Part shown: piece by piece, positions 10,188-20,990 of the stretch
Layout of the letters: the number at the start of each line of letters is the position of its first letter
How positions within the stretch are numbered: the first letter of the stretch is position 1
NCBI GenBank assembly: GCA_003254925.1
Contig: QANZ01043286.1
Coordinates: forward strand, 127,891-191,890
Reading direction: 5' to 3'
DNA: 64,000 bases
DNA from: Chamaecrista fasciculata
Lineage: Eukaryota; Streptophyta; Magnoliopsida; Fabales; Fabaceae
The notes under the pieces: generated by a model
The model's database searches: none
What the model was told of the DNA's origin: nothing
The model's input: the letters and a program-made list of their open reading frames with translations, nothing else
Program-made: the position numbers and the translations under genes

Positions 10188-12107
10188 GAGGTCGTCATTC
10201 TACGCTCAAAGAATCGAAATCAGAATCGACTCCAGATCGCTCCAATTCTCTCTTAGGTTAGAAAAGTTCTCATCTTATAGCATGAATAACTAATTAGGTA
10301 AATACTTGAGGAATGCCTCAAGGATGTGACCTGAGTTCACCATGTTTCGTTGTAAAGTCCAGATGTTGATGTTGCATTTATGAGGTATGACTACCTCTTT
10401 CAATTGTAATTGTTAAAGTTTGTTATATCTAAGTCGTAGATCATATTTCGTTAAAGTAATGGGACCTTGACATTCCCGGAGTCTGTCTCTCTCACGATTA
10501 ATGAAGTAGCTCTTTAGGGTTTGCTAAAGAGTGGTTTACAATAACTTGTTTACATAACTAGGATTGTCATTGATATATATAGATATGTTTGTTTATTGTT
10601 CCGATGTGACAATAATATAGATTGTCCCGATGAGCTTTGGAAAATAGCTCATGAATCCAATCATGGATGAGTTACCTATCCTAATCTCGTACCCTCTCTA
10701 TTGTTTGATTGAATGTGTTTATAGTTTAAATACATGTTCTAACGTAGAAAAGTAAATGCATATTCATTATCCAATCTTTATGATGAACGAACTATGATAG
10801 TCCATCTCTAGGGTTTTCTCTCAAGTATTGTTTTGACTCTTAAATATCTTATTAAATCATGACAACCCTCAAGAATAGAAGTTATAGTCTTCGTCACAAT
10901 TCTTCTTACCTCATCACATTGAGTTCCGCGAGAGTTCGACCTTGGGTACGCATCTATACTATATTTTAATAAATATAGTTTATACTTGCGAGGCTCGAGT
11001 ATAAATTAAATTTGAATCGCTTGACACCTTACGACGGGTGTCCAGTCAGTGAGACCATGAGAGATCAAGAGAGATAATGAAAGAACCAAGAGATGAAAAG
11101 ACAATGAGAGAGGCAGAATAAAAATGAAGAGGCAGCCAAGAAAAAAAGAAAAAGAGGATACAATGTGAGAGAGTTAGGGTAAGATATGGAATTAGGTTTA
11201 GGTTAGGGTTTAATTTGACTCACAACATTATTTTATTTTACATTTAAAAAAACTTATTTAGCTCATGATAATTTGTTATTTTTCATTTAGAAATTTAATC
11301 AGTTGTTATACCATAAAATTTATTAACTATTATCACTATGAACTTTAATTATAGTTTTAAATTTATATTTTAAATTTTTTATTTAATTATATATATATAA
11401 TTTGAATGGTCTAGTTATTCACCCAGTGACCCAATAGTGGTTGAACCGATGACCCAATCACCCGACCCCTTATCAAGGTCAATGACCGGTCTAAGTTTTT
11501 AAACTATGGGTATTACTGTTTTAACCATACCCACTTTTAATGTAAATATTTGACCTCATTTGCTAACGTCTTCTAATGGACAAAAAAAATCGTCAAGAGT
11601 AACTTGTAACTCTAATCTTTTTGCATTCAGAGTTGAAACGAGAAAGATATATGATGAACTTCATTAAACAAGCAACTTGATTTCATGTTCGATTTGACCT
11701 TCTTTGTCCATGGTCCGAACTAAAAAAAAGAAAAAAAAATGTACAGAGTAACGCGTAGCTCTGATTTCATCGTATTCAAACCTGTGACAAGAGAGATTTG
11801 ACTATATTCAGTAGTTAGAGACCAATTGTGAAACTTATCAAGGATCAAAATAAAAATTTTGAGAAAAATTAAGGATCAAAATGAAAGAAAAAAAATATGA
11901 GAAACTAAAATATAATTTAGGGTACATGTTAAAGACCAAAATGAAATTTTGACCTTTTTTAAAAACTAGGGAAAATGGTTCTAATAAAAAACAGACACAT
12001 TTTACTTAAAAATATATCAAGTTTAGGCCCGAATAAAAATGGACATGAGTTGCAGTCTTGTGTATAATGTTATCATGCAATTTCAATGTTAACCTAAACC
12101 TTAAATA

Positions 12108-12739
12108 TAGGGGTGAGCACGGGCTGAGTTGGGTTGAGTTTGGGGAAAATCTCAACTCAACCCGAAGAACTGCGGGTTGGGTTGGGTTAAACCTGCGAGT
12201 TGAGTTTGTATTTTTTTTTAAATATTTTTAATTTTCATAACAAAAAAATATTATTATAAATTTATGAGTAGTGAATAAAAANAGAAAATGTTTACACATA
12301 AAAAAAAAGTTAAGAAAAAATATAAATTTTACATATATAAATATAAATCAATTAAAATACACTTCATAACATATATAAATGTAGGGTGAGTCTATAATGC
12401 AAAGATACAATCTTGACATGGGATGCAAAGGCTGATTTGGCCTAATTTTAACCGTTAGATCTCATCTAACGGTTCTAAATANATATAAATACATAAAAAG
12501 AATACAAAAATATATATATGTAAACAGATAAGCATATATAAAAAATAAAAACAAAAAAAATTATATACGGATTCGCGGGTTGGGTTGGGTTGGGTTGAGA
12601 AACTCTGAACCCGCAAGTGTGCAGGTTGAAAATTTTGAGCCCAATCCAACCCGCAACCCTGAACCAACTCAATCGACAATTGCAGGCTGGGTTGGTTTTT
12701 GAGGGCTCACAGGTTGGGGGGTTGGGTTGCTCACCCCTA
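12108..12739. mobile_element. hAT-type non-autonomous element, 632 bp
   Basis: Terminal inverted repeats TAGGGGTGAGCA and TGCTCACCCCTA, with inner runs of 'gggttgggttgg'. The flanking 8 bases (CTTAAATA and CTTAATTT) are a mutated duplication of CTTAATTA, which the sister copies at about 7265 and 21093 preserve as 'aaaccttaattatgtc'. An 8-bp duplication and a TAGGG terminus fit the hAT superfamily. No transposase. Confidence 0.75.
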
Positions 12740-13396
12740 CTTAATTTTGTCAACTTTTAAGAAAAAAGGATCTTGTACATTTTATTTGGTCAGTTGAAAC
12801 TTATTAAATTTAGGGGCATAATTGACATTAATGAAAAGTTTGAGAATCAAAAAGATTTTTTTTATCATCTTTCCCAACTCTTGTATTCCGAATGAAGCGC
12901 TATTTTTTCAATAGAAAAAATGAGAAAGAAAGCTTTATCATAAAATTCATAAAATCATTTAAGATTTTATTAGTCTCGAATATCTTTTATTGCAAGATAA
13001 TTTATTTGAAGGTAATATACGCTCAACTTTAACTTCGTTGTACAATCTACTATATATTTTTTAGGGCAAATTACACAGAAGGTCCTTGTGGTTTGACCCA
13101 TTTTCAGATAGGGTCCCTGTGGTTTAAAAAGCGTCAGATAGGGTCCATGTGGTTTGCTCCGTTAACAAAAAGGGTCCTGAGGTATATTTCCGTCCAAAAT
13201 TTGACGGAAAATTTGGCTAAAATGTTATTTTAAGATCCTAACTATAAATTTTTATGCGTTTTGAGTCCCTAAAGGACTTTGACACAAAAAAAGAAAAGTT
13301 TAATGAAGTTTTAATTAATTTTGCCCCAAAATGCAAACGTTCTTCTTCTTCCTCTCGCCTCCTCCCGCAACTAAACATAATCACCATGTGTTAAGC

Positions 13397-13437
13397 GGAA
13401 AAGCCAAGATGTGGGAAGAAGAGCACGAAGCTTCTCA
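13397..13437 (+). pseudogene. captured DELLA N-terminal piece in the left MULE arm
   Basis: Reads '[13 protein letters not shown]' on the + strand, the segment usually found just before the DELLA motif in eudicot DELLA proteins. It is an exact inverted copy of bases in the right arm (about 13747-13790). After it the sequence jumps to unrelated DNA. Confidence 0.7.
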
Positions 13438-13636
13438 ACTCGACTGGTTGGCTCCGACGATGCCGGCGATACGGAATCCGATCCAGCAGGCAAGCATCTC
13501 AACTCGCGATTGATTCCCAATCTGATGTCGGGAATTGGAGAAATCGACGCTGGTGATGGTGGAGGACTCCGCCGGAGCAAGAACGAAATCGTCGATTTGG
13601 TGAGCAAGACGGATCTAGAGGACGGAATCGCAACTG

Positions 13637-13790
13637 AGATGAGAAATCCCATCTTCCTGAGCAGTGCCCATCACCATCTCCAGCCGCTCAAGCTTATGCG
13701 CCACATCCGCCATTTCCGACGACCTCACCTTGTAACCCAATGCCGCCAGAAGCTTCGTGCTCTTCTTCCCACATCTTGGCTTTTCCGCTT
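13637..13790 (-). pseudogene. captured DELLA-domain fragment of a GRAS gene
   Basis: On the - strand, '[12 protein letters not shown]' is followed, after a frame change, by '[20 protein letters not shown]' and then '[19 protein letters not shown]'. This is the DELLA motif region of gibberellin-signalling repressors (RGA/GAI family), where GID1 binds. The Asp-Glu of DELLA itself is lost: the sequence jumps from one 'gaagcttct' to the Leu-Leu-Ala codons, probably a deletion between short repeats. The GRAS domain is absent. It lies inside a MULE, so it is a captured fragment and not a functional gene. Confidence 0.85.
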
Positions 13791-14334
13791 AACACATGGT
13801 GATGATGTTCAGTTGGAGGCGACAGGAAGAAGAAGAACTTTTGCATTTTGGGGCAAAATTAATTAAAACTTCATTAAGCTTTTCTTTTTTTGCATCAAAG
13901 TCCTTTAGGGACTCAAATGCATAAAAATTAATAGTTAGGGTCTTAAAATAACATTTTAGCCAAATTTTCCGTCAAATTTTGGACGGAAATATACCTCAGG
14001 ACCCTTTTTGTTAACGGAGCAAACCACATGGACCCTATCTGACACTTTTTAAACCACAGGGACCCTATCTGAAAATGGGTCAAACCACAAGGCCCTTTTG
14101 TGTAATTTACCCTATTTTTTATATGTCAAGAAACAACCTCTCAAATTGTTTGACGCATAATCTTATTATTGTGTATTGTTTCTTCTTATGTTCATTTAAG
14201 AATTTGTGGTTTTGCTCCGTAAAAAAATTAACGGCACATATCACACGTTATATACATGAGTGAATAAAAAGTGAAATTTCTCAAATGTTTCAGTCAATTT
14301 TTCCCTGTGAACCATAATCCCCAAATTTCTCTTT

Positions 14335-14530
14335 GTGTGCTATGTTGAAAACAAGTCAAAGCAATGCTCAATTCATATTCTGTTATGAATCCATCTCTGT
14401 TTTGATCAAACACACTGAATGCATGCCTCCTTCATGTCCTCTTCCTCTTTGTCTTCTATAAGTTCTTCGAAGTCCTCCATATTGATGCATCCATTTCTCG
14501 TTAGCTTTGACTTTGTGGATCATTTTGAAT
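14335..14530 (-). pseudogene. calmodulin-like EF-hand fragment, copy 1
   Basis: On the - strand the frame reads 'CINMEDFEELIEDKEEEDMK' and, after a small frame disruption at 'gcatgcattcag', 'SVFDQNRDGFITEYELSIAL'. The second part is a textbook EF-hand loop (DQNRDGFITEYE; D at 1, N at 3, D at 5, E at 12), and the first is the end of the preceding hand, as in plant CML proteins. The missing N-terminus and the frame break make it a pseudogene. A worse copy is at 22450-22665. Confidence 0.75.
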
Positions 14531-14954
14531 AAATTTGACACTCGATTGAGAGTTTACATATCAATTTCAGAGTATTCTTTCACACCCCTGTTAATGAAAT
14601 TTACAAATTAGAAATTTAATTTACACCAAGAAAAAACATAAGACTAGCTAGACCAAGATATGATGTTTTTCTTTTTGTTCGTTTGATTTTGAGGCTTTGT
14701 TTTGATTAATTTGAACTCAATTCTTGTAACATATTTGATTATAAAAAAATAAAGAGTCTCAACAAGAATAACTGCATTCACAACATCTCAAACACAAATC
14801 TTTACCTAACAACACTAATTTGTTTACTACTTAACCCAACATCTTATTGATCCCTAAAGATGCTAGTGCTTGGTCCAACGGCAAAAAACTATAAAACCAT
14901 CTAAAGATACAACTAATAGAAAATTTATATAATTGATTAAAATCAATTGACAAC

Positions 14955-15055
14955 GTAACATAATATCGGTGTACAGACTAATATCTTCAATCAATTTTCC
15001 TTCTTCCTTCATAAATCCCAATTCTAGAGCATGATCTCTTCCACTTGGTAACTTT
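14955..15055 (-). pseudogene. array exon 'L', copy 2
   Basis: The - strand reads 'LPSGRDHALELGFMKEEGK', then 'LIEDISLYTDIM', a diverged copy of 7880-7975. Family not recognised. Confidence 0.4.
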
Positions 15056-15106
15056 ATATTTGTTCATTGACTTTGGTCCTCACTTTGTTGACGACGTGAT
15101 CTCAAA

Positions 15107-16091
15107 ATGAAGTTTTATTGTGTTCAAATGATTTGGAATTAAATTTTTTTTGTGAAGATGAGATTGTTTACCAAAAGTGAATGGGAATGCGATTTATTAA
15201 AATGTTATTTGATAAACAAGAAGAATAACGGAATGTGATGTATTGTGATTTGTCATGACTCCTTGAGGGTGGAAGCCCTCCCCATTTATTTACGATGAGT
15301 ACTCGGGTAATGGCTATGGTGGATTTCATAGTTGGCCTAAGTGTGGATTCCTTAGGTGACAGGCTGATTGGTATGTGCACACCACGAGACATCCTGGAAG
15401 CCTAGGTCTAGATGACCATTGTTATATGATCATGACATATGGTGGATTGCTAGTTATACTTTGAGGTATCACGGTTGCAGGTGACACACGGTCACGGCCA
15501 ACTGTATTGTATTATTGTTAATTTTGATAGTTTGGGTTGCTGGTTATACCTTGAGGTATCACAGTTGCGGGTGACACGTGGTCACCGCTAGCTGTATGGT
15601 ATTATTGTTTATTTTGTTGGTTTGGGTTGCTAGTTATACCTTGATGTATCACAGTTGCGGGTGACACGCGGTCACGACCAGCTAATATGTTAAATTTTGA
15701 AAAGATAATCTCATTGGATATTTGTGTTATTTATCATATTTTATGTTGCTTGGGGTAAACATGGTTTGAAGTTTGGTTTTGTTGAGGATGTGGCTAAAGT
15801 AGAATGATTATAACCTTACTGAGAAGATTATTCTCACCCTACGAAACATTTCAGTCTTTGTTGTGCAGGACTTTCATTGGGGCGTTTGAGATGGAAGCCT
15901 CTTTGTTTATTTTTTCTGTAATTGTTCTAAGTTGGAGTATTGTATTGGGCCCTGCGTGGCTATTTTGAACATGGAGCCTCTTGTATAATTGTTTAAGTCA
16001 GTCTTTATCGTCAATTTGTATTAAAAAGGGTCATGTATCTTAAGATTTTATTCTATAAAATAAGTTAGGTCCTTAAACTGACTAAGGATGT
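15107..16091 (+). mobile_element. LTR-retrotransposon fragment with internal tandem repeat
   Basis: A block absent from the sister array copies. It ends with 'aggatgttaca', a usual LTR terminus, right before array sequence 'ttcagagtttaaacgag'. It contains three tandem 90-bp units (15444-15713). No coding domain survives. The gypsy assignment is a guess from the terminus and composition. Confidence 0.45.
15444..15713. repeat. three tandem 90-bp units
   Basis: 'ttgctagttatac' followed by 'tgaggtatcac' and 'gggtgacac' recurs at 15444, 15534 and 15624, exactly 90 bases apart, with a few substitutions per unit. Confidence 0.8.
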
Positions 16092-16454
16092 TACATTCAG
16101 AGTTTAAACGAGAAAGATATATGGTGGACTTCATTAAACAAGCAACTTGCTTTCGAACTCAATTTCATGTTCGATTCGACCTTCTTTGTCAACGGTCCCA
16201 ACTAAAAAAAATCTGTAAAGAGTAATGTGTAGCTCTGATTTCATCATATTGAAATTAGCAGTTTAAATCCATTGAAGTTTCCTATCAGACCTAGATCATT
16301 CATGGCCATGTGTTGCAACAATCTTTTATAATATGTTACATAGATGTAACAAGGCATACGTATAAGTAGATAGCATAAATATGACCATGTTAATTACAAA
16401 AAGGAAACAACTAAATAGATCTATCAAGACTTTCTGCAAAAAAAAAAGTACAGA

Positions 16455-16915
16455 GCAATGTTTTCTTCCGTGACATGATTTTCCACAAATTGTGATGGCC
16501 ACATCATCATGCGAGGTAGTTCGACCAGCGTAATCATCTCAGGAAGCTTGTCCACCACTTCATGAACTTTATTCGATGCACAACTTGATAAAGTGTGCTA
16601 GAACCCTAGAACAATAATTTGCAAGCCTGCGACCGCTGAGAATCAAAAATTGTCCTCTGCAAGAACCATTAGACACTTCTAAAATGTGAGAAATATGAAA
16701 ATGGTAGATGATTTTACGTAAAAAAAAAAAAAGTCCTTAATAGGTAGGAGAAAATGAGAGAAGAGGAGTAATACAACCATATGTAATTAGCCCTTGGAAT
16801 GACACAGTTTTGAGAAAGAATTTCTGATTCATATGGGATCAAGTTTTTCCTAGAATCTTCTTTTCCCTTTTTGTGATCATCATGAGCTTCATTTCTTAAA
16901 ATCTTTTTCATTTCT
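16455..16915 (-). pseudogene. array exons 'D' and 'C', copy 2
   Basis: The 'C' piece (about 16740-16915, - strand) keeps an open frame containing 'LRNEAHDDHKKGKEDSRKN' and 'LIPYESEILSQNC'. The 'D' piece (16455-16680) contains 'VSNGSCRGQF' but has stops. The same order is seen at 5285-5725. In position they follow the bromodomain exons and exon E, so they may be 3' exons of the same ancestral gene. Confidence 0.45.
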
Positions 16916-17066
16916 CACAATCTTTCTTAAGTAACTAACACACACTTCCCTACTCATTTAATTTGTTCTTTTCATGTCATTGGATGGTCTTTAAGTTAAA
17001 TTATTTTCCCATTACTTTAACTTGCGTTCTATAAGAATAGAGAATGAAAATTTGAGAGATAGATAC

Positions 17067-17181
17067 CTATGGTATACCATTGATTTGATAAAAGAAGAAC
17101 CAGCAAAAAGCTTTTTCCTTGGAGCATCTTCAACCTCTTGATCCTCTTCTTCCCTATAGGCTTTATGAAACTCCATGACCT
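17067..17181 (-). pseudogene. array exon 'E', copy 4 (best splice sites)
   Basis: 115 bp with acceptor TTTACAG and donor GTATCT on the - strand. It reads 'VMEFHKAYREEEDQEVEDAP', then a Lys-Lys-Leu-Phe-Ala-Gly-Ser-Ser stretch, without stops. It lies downstream of the four bromodomain exons, but the phase left by the last of them would give a stop if joined directly, so either an exon is missing or the locus is dead. Confidence 0.5.
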
Positions 17182-17710
17182 CTGTAAAGACATAAAAGCT
17201 AACTTGTTATATCATAAGCATAATACACACATATATAAGTGAATAAATTTAGGATGAGGCTATTAAACTACGACATATAAAACATCGACATTAGCCAATA
17301 ACTACGAAAACTTTATTAGATAACGAGATCGTTAAACAACTATGACAACTTTATTAAATAACAATATCAATAAACAATTATGAAAACTTTGTTAAATAAC
17401 AACATCATTAAACAACTACGACAACTTTATTAAATAATGACATCTGTAAACAACTACGATAACTTTATAAAACAACGACATTAGCCAATTTGATTGTACT
17501 ATTTTTAATACTATATCGTTGTTATACCACAAAATTTATTGACTATTATCATTATGAGCTTTAATTATAGTTTTAAATTCTTTATTAAATTTGTTATATA
17601 TATATATCAATATATGTAATTTGAACGGTCCAGTTATTGACATACATTTAGGACCAAAATAGCCATTTGCCCCAATCTTAATGATAAATGATATATTGTT
17701 ATAAAGGTAC

Positions 17711-18486
17711 CAGTAGGGGAGAAAGTGTTTGAAGCATGCCAAGTTTCTAGGTCTGCCAGGATTTCTTCCTCCGATTTTGAGCTTGCAAATTTTAATTAAT
17801 GAGTCAAACCTTCCTGGGTCAATTTCTAGCCCACTAAACATCGATGTTGCAATTTCATGTATTCCTTCACCCTGCAATATTACATATATATATATACACA
17901 CACACACACACATGTTGAACAAAAGCAATTAATTATTAGGTGTTAATTTGTTTTTGCAGATAATTTAAGTAATACACTTTGAGCATTTGGTCATATATAC
18001 CACTTGGTAATGGAATGAAGTGGAGGGATGAACACTCATAACGTTGAAGCATATTAGATACACGTCTCGCTGCATATTATATATATATGTACATCATTCA
18101 GAATAACATGGAAAAAGTATAGTACAATGTTGTATCTATATTTACTGTAGTATAGTTTTGTTATAATGACTTAATAACATTAGGAGAATATAATTAATTA
18201 TGACCTTAAATAGTTCCATGTCAGTATACATGTTGTTGTGAAGTTTGGCTCTCATAATAGCGAAATCCATAGGCTGCTTCACAATTCTATAGTAATCCTA
18301 CACATACATTCCAAACCAAACCAATAATACTCTATATATATATACTTCTAACATACACATTATTGCACAACGCCAACAAACAAACAATTAAAATAAATAA
18401 GGCAATTATATGTGGTAACCAAAAAGAAGAAACTCACTTCATCATGAGGATTCACTGGGTCAACAAATAGCCCAAATGTGTCTCTC
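17711..18486 (-). pseudogene. bromodomain-protein gene fragment, four exons
   Basis: Four exons read in gene order on the - strand: 18486-18438, 18297-18205, 18069-18001 and 17871-17711, all bounded by AG acceptors and GT donors. Phases agree (16, 31 and 23 codons, then 53 codons plus two bases). The protein begins 'RDTFGLFVDPVNPHDE', then 'DYYRIVKQPMDFAIMRAKL', then 'RDVYLICFNVMSVHPSTS': the ZA loop with PMDF, the B helix and the C helix of a bromodomain (acetyl-lysine reader), closest in style to plant BRD7/9-like proteins. The conserved acetyl-lysine Asn region is altered ('FNVMSVHPS' where 'xNAMxYN' is usual). The last exon has an AT-hook-like 'GGRNPGRPRN'. No start codon or C-terminus is secure. 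A gene piece or a decayed gene; expression cannot be excluded. Confidence 0.7.
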
Positions 18487-18559
18487 CTGCACAAGTTAAA
18501 ATTATTTATACTTTGAAGCTCAATATATACCATTATATTAATGTAAGTTCTGATAGTGG

Positions 18560-18720
18560 AATGGGGTCTTGCATTGACATTGAGAGAAAATTTTTTGACT
18601 CCTCCTTCTCCTTACATGAGGCTATATATATAATAGTTAAATTAGTATTGGAAGGCTGTAGATGTTTTTTAATTTTCTCAATTATGTATTAAAAGGGGGC
18701 AAATTGAACAATAATTTGAA
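18560..18720 (-). pseudogene. array exon 'Q', decayed copy
   Basis: The bases align with 8270-8400 ('catgaggctatatata', 'ttagtattggaaggc') but the reading frame is broken. It lies just upstream, on the - strand, of the first bromodomain exon. Confidence 0.4.
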
Positions 18721-18985
18721 TGCAAAAATAAATGGCAAATAGATGCCTTCACTTTTCTAAGATGCTCATGCACATAAACTTTTAACACTCTAGATATAGA
18801 TCTGACTAATAAGTCTCAAAGATAAATATAATCTTGTGATAGTATTCTTAAGTAACTTACACACACTTCCCTACTCATTTAATTTCTTTTTCATGTCATT
18901 GGATGGCCTTTAAGTTAAATTATTTTCCCATTACTTTAACTTGCGCGCTATAAGAAAATAGAATGAAAATTTGATAGATAGATAC

Positions 18986-19102
18986 CTTTGGTATACCATT
19001 GATTTGATACAAAAAGAACAAGCAAAAAGCTTTTTCCTTGCAGCATCTTCAACCTCTTGATCTTCTTCTTCCCTATAGGCTTTATGAAACTCCATGACCT
19101 CT
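18986..19102 (-). pseudogene. array exon 'E', copy 5
   Basis: Same exon, open frame 'VMEFHKAYREEEDQEVEDA', acceptor TTTAG and donor GTATCT present on the - strand. A second exon E upstream of the bromodomain block shows that the duplication unit boundary lies between them. Confidence 0.5.
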
Positions 19103-20243
19103 CTAAAGACATAAAAGCTAACTTGTTATATAATAAGCATAATACACACACATATATAACTGAATAAATTTAAGATAAGGCTATTGAACTACGATATTAT
19201 AAAACATCGACATTAGCCAATAACTACGACAACCTTATTAGATAACGAGATCGTTAAATAACTACGACAACTTTATTAAATAACGATATTAGAAAACAAC
19301 TACAATAACTTTACTAAATAACGACATCAGTAAACAACTACGATAACTTTATTAAAGAATGACATTAGCCTATTTAATTGTACTATTTTTAATATTATAC
19401 GTTTTTTTTTTGTTTTTGTTTTACTACTTTTAATTCAACAAGCTCTTTTTTTGTCCAGTTGGAACCGTCAATAAACAAAGTCAAAAAATACTTTTAAAGT
19501 TGATATTACCATAGACTGGAAAGCCAAACCAGACTGAAACTCAGTCAACCGGCAAGTAGTCTTCCGACTTCTGGATCGGATTGCAAGTGACTTGGTAAAT
19601 ATCCGGGTTGACTCTTCGGGTTTGATGAGAACCGTTGAATCGTAAATCGGATGGTCCAGTTTTTTTTTTTTGTGGATTGGAACAAATCAGAGTAGATTTA
19701 ACACAAATAAGAAAGGATCCGAGCAGATCGACACAAATCAAAGAAGATTGACTAACCAAGAACAAAATTGAGAGGACAAATAGTGGCACGATGAGAATGA
19801 AATTGTAAGCCTCATTTGCAAATTAGACTCAAGAGAGCTGAGAGGTGAGATCGTGTGAGAGACTCAAGATTGAGGGACCACTTGGTGAGACCAAGAGAGA
19901 TCAAGAGAGATAATGAAAGAACAAAGAGATGAAAAGGCAATGAGAGAGGCGAAATGAAAATGAAGAGGCATCCAAAAAAAAAAGAGAAAGAGGCTACAGT
20001 GAGAGAGGGTTAGGGTAAGATTTGAAGTTAGGTTTAGGTTAGGGTTTAATTTGACTCATAACATTATTTTATTTTACATTTAAAATAATTATTTGGCTCA
20101 TGATACTTTTTTATTTTTCATTGGAAATTTAATTAGTTGTTATACCATAAAATTTATTAACTATTATCATTATGAACTTTAATTATAGTTTTAAATTTAT
20201 ATTTAAGTTCTTTACTAAATTTGATATATATATTTATATTTTA

Positions 20244-20584
20244 GGGTAAATTACACTTTGGTACCCTTTGGAGCTATTTTGTAATTTTAACCATAACAAA
20301 TTTTGCAAAAATTACATATTGACCCCAAAAAATTTTCAAAAAATTACAAATAGGTCCCTGGATACATATTATCTAGGGACTAAAATGAAAACTTTAAAAA
20401 AATTTTGGGGTCAATATGTAATTTTTACAAAAATTGTTATGGTTAAAATTATAAAATAGCTCCAAAGATACCAAAGTGTTAATGGAGAATACCACATGGT
20501 ACCAAAGTGTCAGGTTTCAAACCGCATGGTATATACCAAAGTGAAATAGTGTCAAATCATAGGGTACTAAAGTGTAATTTACCC
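20244..20584. mobile_element. 341-bp MULE-type MITE
   Basis: Inverted ends GGGTAAATTACACTTTGG and its complement, flanked by a perfect 9-bp duplication TATATTTTA (20235-20243 and 20585-20593). Most of its length is palindromic around 'tatgtaatttttgcaaaa'. Same family as 44383-44812 and the half copy at 23872-24040. Confidence 0.88.
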
Positions 20585-20689
20585 TATATTTTAAATTTGA
20601 ACGGTCCAGTTAGTGACCCAGTGGTTGAACCGATGACCCAACCACCCGAGCCCTTATTCGGGTCAATGACTATATATTGAGGGTTTAAT

Positions 20690-20990
20690 CTCACTTGCAG
20701 CCTCTCTTTTTCACGGGGGTTAGGGTTTGGGCATGGATAATTGAGGGAGGGGTCGGGTTAGAGAAGATGGGTTCAGATGGATTTTTTTTTTTTAATAAAA
20801 TTACTATTTTACTCTCGCTCATGTGGCAATTAACAAACTAAATAAACATAAGTTTAACAGAAGGGTGCTATTTGCACGTAATTGAAAACTCAGGAGTTCG
20901 ATTTTCACAAATTAAAAACTCAAGAGTGTCATGTGCACTAGACCTAAAATTCAGAAGGTGTCTGTGCATTTTGGCCTAAAAAAAAATAGA
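20690..20990. repeat. dispersed repeat shared with 35490-35640
   Basis: The phrases 'agtttaacagaagggt', 'atttgcacgtaattgaaaa' and 'gtgcattttggcct' occur in the same order at 35495-35635. It interrupts the array between 20670 and 21000. Family unknown. Confidence 0.5.

Larger units (their letters stand above)
9584..11048 (+). mobile_element. solo LTR, probably Ty3/gypsy, 1465 bp, 5-bp TSD
   Basis: Starts 'TGATCAGCCC', ends 'GGTGTCCAGTCA', and is flanked by GTGAG on both sides (9579-9583 and 11049-11053). The array sister near 19880 keeps the uninserted sequence ('cttggtgagaccaagagag'), so the insertion is exact. It contains a plant-type TATA box, heat-shock elements and other bZIP-type sites described separately. 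No coding region or second LTR remains, so it is the product of LTR-LTR recombination. Lineage from ends and length only; Tat/Ogre-like is possible. Confidence 0.85.
13064..14112. mobile_element. Pack-MULE-like element with ~370-bp TIRs carrying a DELLA fragment
   Basis: Ends are GGGCAAATTACACA and its inverse TGTGTAATTTACCC, flanked by a perfect 9-bp duplication TATTTTTTA (13055-13063 and 14113-14121). The inverted arms run to about 13437 on the left and 13747 on the right. The uninserted sister at about 21430/22230 has 'ctatatattttt..atatgtc' across the site. The arms include 5' sequence of a DELLA gene in both orientations, and the interior includes another DELLA piece plus about 200 bases of unidentified coding-like DNA (13440-13636). 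No transposase. Confidence 0.9.

Noticed and set aside
9777..10261. Two 100-130 codon frames on opposite strands in the solo LTR
   Set aside because: They lie in the GC-richer U3/R region of an LTR bounded by a TSD, overlap the HSEs and TATA box, and resemble no retroelement protein.
13411..13866. 151-codon + strand frame as a real gene
   Set aside because: It runs from one arm of a MULE into the antisense of the DELLA fragment; a by-product of captured GC-rich DNA.
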